Assembly (NCBI GenBank): GCA_030248065.1
Contig: JASAMV010002782.1
Location: forward strand, 1-64,000
Length of the DNA: 64,000 nucleotides
Direction of reading: 5' to 3'
Source of the DNA: Rhynchonema sp. JSB1_4
Lineage: Eukaryota > Nematoda > Chromadorea > Monhysterida > Xyalidae
In this document: piece by piece, positions 1 through 12,000 of the stretch
Layout of the letters: every line of letters begins with the position of its first letter
How positions within the stretch are numbered: the first letter of the stretch is position 1
The notes under the pieces: model-generated
The model's database searches: none
What the model was told of the DNA's origin: nothing
What the model saw: the letters and a program-made list of their open reading frames with translations, nothing else
Made by a program: the position numbers and the translations under genes

Positions 1-1210
1 ATTTTGCCGGCCTTGAGTAAAGAATGATGCTCAAGTGACGTGTATAATGGTAGGGTAGACATTCACGTGCCAACTAACCCATTCCATATCAGTGAATTGG
101 GTGCACTTTGTTCGCACCAGGGTTTGACAAACCTAAAAGTTGTTCATTTGGGGGTCTGGGTCTGGGAACAACTGGCACACTAAGATAAAAAAATCACATT
201 TTGCACTAAATGTTGGTCACGCTGTCCACTGATGACGTTTCGATGTGGTCAAACGGTTAGTACCAAATATTTTCAGACTTGTCCATGCCCTGATGCCATC
301 AAACTGCATTATATACCAGACGCATTCAAGTCACAATATGATCCGCCCTCGTTTTACATCCCTGAGTTCTCCGTGTAATTCCCCCGGTGCTCGGCCATTT
401 TTGGTCGAAACATTTATCCGTATCGAGCCCCCGCCGCTGGGACTATTCGAAAACGCTTTTGTGCGGAAGGTCGGAGATTTGTTGAACACTCATCTGCAAC
501 AGTACCGATTGCTATTACAATTGCTTCATGCATTTTAAGACCTATGTACAGTATGTAACGTAACATTGGAACGGTTTCTGTCGAGAACAGTGAGCAAAAC
601 GGCTGTTTTGTGCAGAAAACGAACGATTTTTTGGTTTGATTTCGATAAACGTTTCACGAATAGAGCCCTCGGATGGCCCTACTCAGGGGAAGGCCTCTAT
701 TTGGAAAAGTTCGGTAACCGCCAATGTTCCTGCGACAGCAGTCTGTTTTTTTCTAAAGCCGGATCTGAGAGGGCGGAAAACATGTCGCAGCCACTTTTAT
801 GATCATGCCAGTTGTCTCAATGTGACGACATGTGTTTCAGTGCTTCAAGCAGAGTTTATGGCAGAATCTGTTGCACATTTCTTTCATACCGAAACCGGGC
901 TTGTATTGTCTAGTGTGAGTGTGTGTGTTTAGTCAAGTGGGCTTGTGCCTTTTCAATACCACGGTAATTTTGAGAAGTCAAGTTCAGTTTGCAACCCAGA
1001 TTATCTGCCACGCATGCGCTGGTATATGCATACTTTGAAACATCCTGGCGGGTTCTGTTTTTTATTTGTAATCCTTGTCGCCGTATGATTTTAGTTCCGC
1101 ATTGATAAGATATTCGGGAAACCTGTTGGGATGTACTGTAATTCTGTTTTGAATGGAAAACAGCTGAATCTTTTTGAAAATCTATTTCAAGCCAATTGTT
1201 TAGAACAAAA
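1..1210. other. 5' flank of the MCT gene, no coding feature seen
   Basis: I see no supported exon here. Open frames are short and lack splice logic or family motifs. It presumably holds the promoter and 5' UTR of the SLC16-like gene that begins at 1211. No clear TATA box or other element stands out. Confidence 0.5.
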
Positions 1211-4200
1211 ATGACTCCAAATCGCGATAAGGACGTCGTGAAACATCAAGCGGACGTGGAACGTGATCCGGGAGCCTTTGAAGTGACTGAAGAGCCAAGC
1301 CAGCACCCAGACGGTGGTTATGGTTGGGTGATCGTGTGTGCAGCGTTCATGATACATTTTGTGTGCGATGGCGTTGGCTTCAGGTTGGGAAATGAGTTTG
1401 CTTTTTTGGAGGCAAACTTACCAGAGGAGGCCTGGCGCCTCGGTCTGTCTGCGAAAGCAGGGCGAAACAGACCAACATTACTGCACTCCGTACATTGTTA
1501 TAATACTATGGCAAATGGGGCTAATTTGACACACACGATAAGCCTGCTGTTGTTGCTAGAAATGTAAAGATTGCCTGAAAAAAATTTGTCAGACGATCTG
1601 GCGGACTCACGTGTACTGAGGATGACGTGGTACACCGTCGCGGTCGGTGGGAATTGGAGTTGAGACAAAAGTGCAAAACGATGTACATAACCTCTCTCGT
1701 ATGTACGTACATACTTTTCAAAAACAGACCTGCTCAGTGTATACGTTCGGTATCTTACCAAGCGTTTTTGTAGCAGGTCATCATCATCATCAGTTTTTCA
1801 TGTATCGTAAATTTCTAATTTCGTTGCCTCATGTATTCTTACAGACGCGGGAAAACTCCCGTTCGAAGTCGAGGCAGGCAACAATCTCAACACACAGTCA
1901 ACAAGCCACGCAGCTGGCTCGTGTGCGTTTCAAATGTTTCAGTCACACAAGCTGTGTGTGTGTCAGCTGCGTGGCTTGTTCACTGTGTGTTGAGCTTGTT
2001 GCCTGCTTCGACTTCGAACGGGAGTTTCCCTGCGTCTGTAAGAATGCATGAGGCAATGAAATTAGAAATTTACTATACCCATCTTTGAACACTTACAGTA
2101 TAAATCAACTTTACTTGATTGCAGTTTCGGTGTGATGTATCCGAGCATCCAGGAAGAGTTCAATTCAAGCAAGGGCGCCAGCGCTTGGGTCGGCTCACTG
2201 TTCTTCTCCCTTCCCTCATTAGCCGCTCCTTTTGCCAGTTTGATCATTGGACGATTTGGGTACAGGTCAGTTGAGGGGAGGCACTTTTCGTGTTTCCTGG
2301 GATCACACACACACACAGGCCACGGATCTTATCTATGGGCATCATGATAAACAGCTTGGATGAACACATCTTGGAAAATTAAATCCAGATTCGCACAGGT
2401 GTTTAGTTCAGACTGTCACACAGAACTTCGTGCATTTGCACACGCGATGACGGGGGTGCACAGCGGCTTATATTACAGTGATCAACTCAAGTGGTCGGAT
2501 CACTTCGTCAACTCACTTTACAGAGTCGTCAACTCACCCCGAATGCCATATGTACATACAGTATATTATTTGTTGCGCTCAGTCCTGTCAGTTGACGAGT
2601 GATTTGGTCACTAAAATTGACCACTGTAATATTAGCCACGCACCACCCGTTTGTTAAAACAGGTACAGTAGCAACGAAACGGAACTGGAACACGCTGCGC
2701 AATTCGTTTGTTGCACACGTTAGCGAAAAAATTTGTCAAAGATCAAACCGACCCCTATGGCACACTTGTGATCGAAAATTTAAAGCACTCTCTGTGTACA
2801 TACTGTACCTAGCTCCAAACAAGAATCAGCTTCACAAACTTGCGAAAAACCCGACGTTATTGCAGAAAAGCCACTGCACTCGGTGGCATCTTGTCCTCTC
2901 TGGGTGTTCTGCTGAGCGTATGGGCCAGTCACGTTTGGATGCTGTGCATCACATTTGGCATCATTGCTGGATTCGGGATGTGTCTCAGCTTCGCTGGCGC
3001 TGTAGTCGCCGTGACATTGTACTTTGATAAGAGACGGGCCTTGGCCACCGGGCTGATGGTTTGTTGTTGGAATATTTTCGCACCACTGTAGTTCCAGCCA
3101 TGGTCCCGCTGTGCACTGCTGACGACAGACTTTATGTATTTTCACAACCAGTACTTTTGTGGTCTCGTGTCACTATGTATGTATGTGCAATCACACTGAC
3201 GATGATCTGATGCACCGCCCACCTTTGAACACTGGTCGTGGCCAAGACGGGTGACCAAATCGTACGATGTTTTTTTTAAAACTGAAGAGTGAATTGTTCC
3301 AATTTTTCATTTCATTGAATCAATGGGACCAATGACAAGAGCACGACTCGTTTGATTTGAGTCCCATCGCACTTGTTATCATGCCGATCGTTAACAAGTC
3401 CCTTTTGTTTTTGGTGAACCGGCACAGACGCGAACCGTTTCGATCAAAAATTAATGAACTTTGTATTGTTGACAATTTTTTGGCACACACGTTCACGGCT
3501 CACTAAATGGACTATGTTGCTCTACTTCATGACCACCCTATGCCAGGTGAGCGGCACGGGCGTTGGCACGTTCGCAATGGCGCCGGCAATCGAGCTGCTG
3601 CTTCGTCATTTCGATCTATCTGGTTCATTCCTGATTCTCTCCGCATTCATGCTGCATTTGATTGTGTTCGCCTTGCTCATCAGGGACTTGCCTCAATCTC
3701 AAAGGTGTGTAGTCTCATCTCATGAGACATTTGTGTTTTGTTAGAAGTCGCATGAAGCCATAGTTACAGTATTATCGTCTGAGAACCCGCAAATGAAACA
3801 AAATTGTTGATGTCATATTGCAGCCAACCACATATCGAACTGTTGGATCTCAAGTCGATGAATACAAAATTCGATAAAGTCATTTCGAACGGATACAATG
3901 GTGGCTCAATGGACAAACTGTCGCATCAAAATGGCACTGTGCTACCGCTGATTGTGGAAGCCCCGAATGACGATGGAAGGGGCCATCGTGGCTCAATGCC
4001 CGCGTTGAGCGATGAGTTTGGTGTGATCAGACGCCGGACGCACACGTTCACTTGCGTCGTGCCCGCCACTCCCTCAATGCTGCCCTACGCGATGACGACG
4101 ACCAGTGCGCAGAACAGTTATGGAGAATTGAGGATTGTTGGACGCGGTGAGTTACCAAAAGACCTGGTGGGTGTCAAACATCGTGGATCGTATAGGATCT

Positions 4201-6147
4201 GTCCAGGTATGCAGACCCGATCATATTACTCGGTCGGGACCATAATGGAGACGTTATTATTCTATCATCAAGCTCGAACTGCAGACTTTTCGGATTGCAT
4301 TTGTTTCTGATGACAGTAAAGCTGGATATTTAGTGCCGCTCAGCTTGAATAAGACTTGTATCCCTTTGAGGCCTCACGCCGTATGAACAGACCCAGGGGC
4401 GAAACACCCGAAAACAAAACACAAAAAAACCCCCCACCCATCTCTCACAACATTTTCCTGAAATATCAGAGATAACCCTTGGCAGAGGCGACATTCTCTT
4501 TACTACACGCTTTTGCGAGCGCAACGCACCGCCACCACCCCCCCTCCCCCCTTCGGAAAAAAACAAACACCACCCAATGGATATGTGAACTCGTAGCGCT
4601 GAAAACTTACAAATTACGAAAAACATTGCTCATTTCCAGAACCAGGCACGCTCAACGGTCAACATCCTCTACCCAGCATCGCCGTGGCAAACAGCAACGG
4701 TGGCTTATGGTCGTTGTCAGCGTACTCTCTGGGATTCTGTCTGTTTGTGCTCAACAGTCTCATTCTGTACGTCTTCTGTGACATTCCGTACGTGAATCTG
4801 CCCGAGTATGCTGTCACGCATTTAGGTACTTTACTAATTTTGTTTTTTGTGTCAAAAGTTTTCAAAAAAGAATTTAAACGAAAGTTTTAGGTATCAGTGA
4901 TCGACAGGCCAGTTTTCTCGTCTCGATCATCGGCATTGTGAACATACCAGGCATGATTGTCTGTGGCTTTCTGGCCGATATGCCACATGTGAATAAGGTG
5001 CGCTTTCATTCAGTTTTTCGTAATTTATTGTCGGTATTTCTGTCTATGTGTCAATTTGCGATTATGTGCATTCCAGGATCTCCTGTACGGCGTCTGCTGC
5101 ATTCTGAGTGGCATATCGGTGCTTATTGTGCCCTGGCTCAATTCCTATCTCTCATTCGTCATTGTTTGCGCCGTTTTCGGTATGCGAGTTTTCAAACTCT
5201 TTTTAGCCAAGCCATTCTAACCTGACTCTCTCCTTGATTATCAGGCGTCAGTATCAGTGCCAACTACACGTTATCATCGGTGCTTGTATCCCATCTACTG
5301 CCGATCACCAGCTTTGTCAGCGGTTACGGTATCGTGAGCTTCGCCGAGGGCATCGGTATGCTCATTGGTCCGGCTGTTGCAGGTGCGTTTGTATAGGCAG
5401 GCTACGCCAACACGAGCCCGATTTCGCAGCTGGCAGATCAGTGAAACATTCTGACGTGGGTGCTGATTTGGGAAATATTACACGTTAAAGAATACAAAGT
5501 TGAGCATGATGATTTTCTCTTTCTATTCGTTTTGAATACGGACCACCTTCGAAATCGGGCTCGTGTTGGTGTAGTTGGCCTTTATGTTTCAACGTGCTAC
5601 ATACTGTAACAGCGTCAAGATTGTCCAGTTTCTTTATATCACCCAAGTTCGCCGAATGAAATGTTTGTGCACCAGCGAATCACAACCGGATAAGCCTTAG
5701 ATGAACTGTCAGCCTTGCACAAACAATGATTATCCTCTTTTATGGGATCAAAACAAACTATCGCATGCGGATAATTATGGGTTCCCGTGGTCATCTGGTG
5801 CATTCGCACTGACGATTGCCTGGTGCACCACCCGTCTGTGGAAACAGATTGAAACGGGCAACCCAAATCGCACTGCACAATATGTGCACATTGTCGCCAT
5901 GCCCGTTGATGCACTGTACGCTGCTTATTTTGTCGTCATTGCAAACAAAATCAGGAGAACAGCTGTTCACACTGTCCCTCATGTTTCAGGCTACCTGCAT
6001 GACCAGACCGGTTCCTATCTGGCTACATTTGTGGTCGGCGGAATCGGTATGATTGCATCGGGTGTACTTATGTTTGTCATTGAATTCTACGCGTGCTGTA
6101 CAACACCCAGCACCACACATGGCTCGGTTGTGATTACACCATCGTGA
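1211..6147 (+). CDS. SLC16 (monocarboxylate transporter-like) protein, 10 exons, 559 aa
   Basis: A twelve-helix MFS transporter of the plasma membrane. Exons: 1211-1383, 2125-2265, 2866-3058, 3547-3704, 3824-4146, 4640-4825, 4891-4997, 5077-5179, 5245-5382, 5990-6147. All junctions are GT-AG and in phase. The start is the ATG at 1211 (context aacaaaATG). The family signature PDGGYGW is at about residues 36-42, just before TM1. TM1-6 occupy about residues 40-220. A long hydrophilic central loop lies in exon 5 and early exon 6, and TM7-12 run from about 345 to 545. The DR-type loop reads YFDKRRALATG. The TM8 Asp and Arg that couple protons in MCT1 align with Asn and Met here (SIIGIVNIPGMIVCG), and the TM1 Lys is absent. 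An orphan MCT9/12/14-like facilitator is therefore more likely than a lactate/proton symporter. The substrate is unknown. Confidence 0.9.
1807..2073. repeat. 267-bp near-palindromic foldback element in MCT intron 1
   Basis: Two arms of about 112 nt (1807-1918 and 1962-2073) are reverse complements with a handful of mismatches, around a loop of about 43 nt. The termini read GTAAATTTCTAATTTC inward. There is no coding capacity, so this is a MITE-like foldback. Flanks share only TAT-like bases, so the target duplication is unclear. Confidence 0.8.
5395..5582. mobile_element. Foldback MITE family A, copy 1 (MCT intron 9)
   Basis: About 188 bp with terminal inverted repeats. It starts AGGCaggCTACGCCAACACG and ends with the complement of the same ~30-nt word (CGAAATCGGGCTCGTGTTGG...). 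It sits about 13 bp after the exon 9 donor. Related copies lie at 14765 and 31946, also in introns. There is no open frame, so it is non-autonomous. Confidence 0.75.
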
Positions 6148-9052
6148 AAAAAACATGAAATATATGTATCTTTTGCATTTCTTTTTTGTATTGAAGTAGT
6201 CGGTACTAAAGTTTTAACCAAAGTGGTTCTTTTCATGTGACCCAAGCATCCTGAATGGCACCACCACAGTTGCTGGTCTAGATTTCTGTTTATATGCAAT
6301 CTCGAAAGGATATAATGCTGGATATATCTACAGAACACTTTCAAAAACATTATACTGGTATTGAAAAACTTCGACACAATAATACATGATAAAAATCTTC
6401 AAACGTGTACACACACATATACAATGTAATACTGTTCGCGTCATTATTATTATTCCGTCAAAAATGATAAAGAGCAAAACACAGGATTCAAATGTTGGGA
6501 ACCATTGGAGCTGTTTGCAGTCAGCTTCGGACAAAACGTGGAATTCAGAAAATACTGTTAACTTGGATGTGTACTGTAGAACACTGGGTTTTAGCGTGCG
6601 TGCATTCAGACAATAGAATGAATACTATAGAAACACTAAGTTCAAAGTAATATATTTTATATTCAGGTATCGAGCACAGGGGAAATTTAAAACTAGGCGC
6701 TAATGTGGACAGAAGGTGATACGGTATGTACTAGTTTCATAAGCATAACTGGTTCAAACGGCTAAAAAGCTGAAAGATTGACCAACCGTAATATTACTGA
6801 TATACTTTTCATGTTGAGTCAATTGCCCATTTTGGAGTGAAAGCTGCTGCAAAAATACTGGCCTACGATTTTAGCAGAATTAAGCTACAATTATAAGTGA
6901 TTCGCTGGGAGAAGCTACATGAAACTCCGTTAACAACGGCTTAAAACCGCAACTTAAAAAGTAAGAATCAATCTTTTCTGTACACAACAGAATGATCACA
7001 GCTTTCAACATGGACCACCGCTTTTTGTTCAAAAAGTTTTGTGGGACGGATTGGTACAATAAACGAACCATATTCTGATAGTTGCGGCGTATTTACAAAC
7101 AACACAGTGCATTATGCATTCTGGATATACACAGCTGCAGCACGAAAATTACGAAAAAATGCAAAAGCATACTTTTGAGGCACAATACGGTCGACAACTG
7201 GTAATTGGGTGTGAAATGTCACCGGTAAAAGTTGTTTGTGTGAAAATATGACGTATTTGGGTGAAAAAACCGTACTCAATGACGAACAGGTGAAGAGAAA
7301 AACTGATGAAGAAACCCAGTAGGATAGTGACGTCACCGGTGCTTGGGATCAGAAAACGTGAATGAAATAAGACGGACAAACAAGCAAAGTTAAATTTCAA
7401 TACATTGATTTGCTATTTTGGCACTTGGTGTGGGGTATTTTTTAACACTAAGCACGACGAAAAGTCTGAAATTGCTATAACTATAGCACATGCCAATATG
7501 GTGCTGGTAAACGTAACGTTAAAGGAAGACAATATGAACATCTAGAAATTATATGAATACATCTGTACACACAATGGAGGAGAAGCAAAACGCACTACTG
7601 TAGTGCAACTCATTCATGTATTAGAAACACATTTGCACAAATGTACGCGCGCTTGAGAAGGTACTAGAACGTTTGCAACACGAACAACCGCATCTTCAAA
7701 AATGGTGTATCCCGGTTATGCACGTGCCGACATGGATGTAACCATTGTACAAGTACATAACTGATGCTCTGGGGTGCTGAATCGAGAAATGGGAAAAAAC
7801 AACTCAACGTAAAGATTGGGCCAGCATGTCAGCACGTCATAGGGTGATATTTTCGAAACGGTGTAAAGGTCAGTTGGGTGTAAAGGTCGGTGGAAAGCTC
7901 GGTCGACAGCTCAGTGTGATAGTCCTCGGTGTAAACTTGAAACATTCCACGTTAATAACGGGCAATTCACTACACCAGCCGACCGAGCTTTTGACCGAAA
8001 CCCCCCCCCAACACACCAAAACACCCACCCCTCGTCAACTCCATGAGCATAGTTGATGAAATAGTGAATCGCTATGGTGGAGGACATACAATCCAAAGGT
8101 ATATATATTCATTCAAATATATAATCCGATCGCACTCGGCAGTTGCGTAGAATCGTCGTTGTATGTAAGAAATATTGAAGAGCAATAATCTGGTGTGGAT
8201 TCGTACACGGCGTACGCATTCGAGTTATTATTATCATCAGGTGCAAAACAGTCATGAGCGGGCGCGACAATGCTGTACACTGTACAAGTTGATATGACCG
8301 ATTGAACGATCAATCCATTGATACTAGCGGATGTCGATTGAATCGGCGCCCATTGACGTTTGAGATTGTAGAATTCGAGCTGTCGATATTGATGTATCCA
8401 GCGGTCGATTCGCCTGAAGAAACATTGACATGTGTTTATCTATATTTGGTTTTGAGGGCAAGCTGCCGACTGCATTTCTCTACTTTAATTCATAAACGTT
8501 GCTGTGTTTTAAACTACCGATGGCGCATCTGCAATAAAGATGTCTACAACAGCGCAAGGAGGAACTGGAAAATAAAAGTTTAGGACAGTTAGCAGAACGA
8601 AGTACATCCAAACCGCATACATCTGTTATTGTTATTTTGAGTGTAAGGCACAAACAAATACGAAACAACACCACAACGTTTCTAAACTAAATACTGTGTA
8701 TCTTTACAGATTGACTAATCACAAAAAGATTTAAATGATGCAACGGAAGCTCTAATCCTCCATATGTGGTGCGATGAAAAGGCCATAGATAAACCCAAAC
8801 AAGAAAACATAACAGTGCATCAGTAATGTTAGTACTGTGACAAGAAAAGAAATTTAAAGGAACAGAACGCGAAAAATGAAAAAAGCGAAATCACAGAAGC
8901 GAGACCTACACTTAAAACAACGGCAAGAGTAGACGCTAGAAAGCCAGAAGTCATTTCATGTCCATGTCTGATTTTGTGTTGACTGCGCTCGAAATAGATT
9001 GTAAAATGACTTGGCGACACACAACATGCACACCATAAACAAACAGAAAGCA
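6148..9052. other. Convergent intergenic region between MCT and SLC6 genes
   Basis: This holds the 3' ends of two converging genes. No supported coding exon is present. The only structure I see is a degraded foldback at 7851-8002 that resembles the one at 57414-57587. Confidence 0.6.
7851..8002. repeat. Degraded foldback family B, copy 1
   Basis: It begins TTTCGAAACGGTGTAAAGG, contains GAAAGCTCGGTCGACAGCTCAGTGTG-like sequence and GAAACATTCCACG, and ends near GACCGAGCTTTTGACCGAAAC. The same ordered words occur in the better copy at 57414-57587. The arms pair only partly. Confidence 0.5.
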
Positions 9053-12000
9053 CTACTTCGACACGCTGGCAATACTTATGATGCTGCTGTACGCCTCTCT
9101 CGGTGGCACATATTGATCGTGACCTTCTGGTCTGAACGTGGTGGTCGCATTGTACACATCGGATGCGCCACGCGAGCCGCGTCTTTCGCCTTGCGAGGTT
9201 CCCGATTCCTCGGCACCACGCTCGACAAGCTCAACGGCAGCGCTGGTCGTATTGCGCTGCAAGGCAATCTCCGGGCCGCACAGCCCGCAACAGTTCAGCC
9301 ACGCGGGCGCACCACCTACCGCCGGTACGTCGCCTTCGAATCGCCAGATGCGGAAGTAGCGCACGAAGAACACGAACGGCACGGGAAGGATGGTTGAGAG
9401 CACGATGATGCCGGCGATGAACAGACACCAGGCCGGGTACGGCTCGCGATGTGGTTTCGCCTGGATCGTAAATATTTAGGTAGGTCAATGCCATGAGGAT
9501 TTATGATTGCTGAGGATAATAATCAAGGACAAACGAACATGTTCTCGCGTGTACGCAAAGTAATCGGCGGAGTTAATGAAGGTCAGGACCAAGCTCGACA
9601 TAAACAGAGTGAACATGATGACTGGCGCAACGAATCTCCACATGATTTTCCAGTACCAGCTGACCTTCACTTTTGTCATGTATTCGATGTCGCGGGAAAA
9701 CCTGCGCAACACGAGCTTAGAACTGAGGAATCGAACAAAATGGGCCAAAGCTAACAGTCTTGTACAGAACCTTTCCCATCCGTAGACATAGACCACACCG
9801 ATGACTTCGAAAAACGCAACTGACATCAGGCCATAGCTACCGGCAAACGCATCAAACAGTTTGACGTAGTATTCGCCCGCTCGTGTGCCAAATATTAGAC
9901 CGATGAGCAATGACGTGCCGCATAGAATACCTGCAGATTGAGCAAGCCATGTTGCTGTGATCACGTGATTGTTGTGAGTGAAACGTCCAATGAGACAGCG
10001 CAAACCACCTGTGAGCACCGGTTTTTTCATCCATGGGAACAGCTTCAGATCGTATATGCTAGTGATGACGCCCTCCAGTGTGCCAAACATCGAACCGAGA
10101 CCCAACATGAGCAACATCAAGAAGAACATGATCGCCCAGAATGGCGGAAAAGGAAACTCGACCATCACTTGCGTGAACACGATGAATGCGAGACCGGTGC
10201 CTTCGGCTGCCTGGAATGGAGATCGTTTCATCTCATTAATGCATCGCTGTGATCGAGAAAACAAGATGCACTTACATCACTGATAAATTTCTGGAAGTTG
10301 CATGCGTACGTAGGCGTGAATCCTTCGTAGTAGCTGTTCGTGAAGTTCACCGACGCCAACGCTGTGTAATCTTCGAGAGTGATGTTCATACGATCCAAGG
10401 TCAGACCATGATTGCACGTGTCGTTGGCCTGATGGGCCAAGATTACGGACTCGTTGACCCAAAGTCCAAGGTCGTGGATGTTGCTGAAATTCAAAAACAC
10501 AATCAATTACGTTTATTGTTTTGTGGCACTTCGCAAAAGGTTGTCATTGTGACTTTCACTTACGCTTCCATGCATTTTTCGTAGCTCATGTGACCCTTGA
10601 ATCCGAGAATACTGAAAATGACGATTGCTGTGTAGAAAGATGTGACTAAGTTCGCGCCGGACAGAATGTACACGTCGCGAACAACATTATTGTGAATCGG
10701 GTTGTAGGACGCGAATGCGATCAGACCTTAACATGAATGTGAGTCAGTTGTGAAAAAAGGGACCAAGGGCTGGAGAAATAATATTTTAAGGCCAGATTAA
10801 CCTCCAAACGCCAGTCCCATTGAATAGAAGATTTGCGTTGCGGCATCCAGCCAGACACGAGGATCAAATAATCGGTTCATCTGCAAAGAAATTGGGACTT
10901 TAAAACAACCAACATTGATTTACCCCTTCCCTTTCAGCAATAATATGCGGATCCTCTCACACCAGTTAATGTTAATAACATCACATTCTCCCACCAACGC
11001 AAATGTTATGTTGTACGCTTTTGGCAGTTGCTCATCAAATTACGACATCATAGAAACAGAGAGATTTTGGCAGCTAGTGCCAAGTGGTGTTAGGCACGTT
11101 GAAAACGAGATTAAATACGAAAACGCGCGGTTTTTTGTGGCTGCGCGGCGGTTTTTTCACTGACGTTACAAATTAGTGTCGGATTATTGATGAGATGCAG
11201 GTGCGGAACAGTCAGAGCAAAAATTGTGCGCACAGGCCACGATCTGTGATATTCAGTCCTGCTGTCCACTGACCGAGCTTATTAAAGAGGTTCTGATTCT
11301 GTTTTTGGGTTGTTATAAAATTTAGAACGCGACCTGCTGATGACAAACAGGTTACGCAAGAGTGTCATGATGTTCTTGAGCTTCGTTCACATGAAGTCAC
11401 GCTTAAACAATCACGATTAACCAACCGATTTCTCATAAGGAAACTTACGTCCGGCGTGATCATGTACTCAATGCCAGCGGCGGCACCGGGAAGCATGAGG
11501 GCTCGAATGAGAAAGATCGTTGTCACCAAGTACGGGAACGTCGCCGTCACGTACATCACCTGAAAAATAGGGCGGCGAAATTGCAAGGTGTCATGTTTTT
11601 ATTCCTAATCTTCTTGTCTGTTTTGTTTTTAGCAAATCTCTTTCAAATGAAAAGAAATTGGCGGGAAAACTCCAAAATTCAAAATCTGTGTTTTTCAACA
11701 AAATGGCACTTCTCCCCTCATTCTTGTGTGGTGTCTGCATCTACAGTTTCGGGTGCAATTCTAGGCTGAAAGTTGAAGTCGCGTGCACGCGCGTGCGAAA
11801 CAGTGCAAAGTATAGGCAAAAGTCGAAGTAACTTCGCGTGCACGCGACTTCAACTTTCAGCCTAGAATTGCACCCGGTACTGTATATACTGTATGTGTAC
11901 CGAGTCTTCATTGCCACATATTTTCCCCGTCATCCAGCTATATTTAGTAATAGATACCCTTACTGACGTGTTAATTACGCCTGTCTTGCGACACTTTTCA

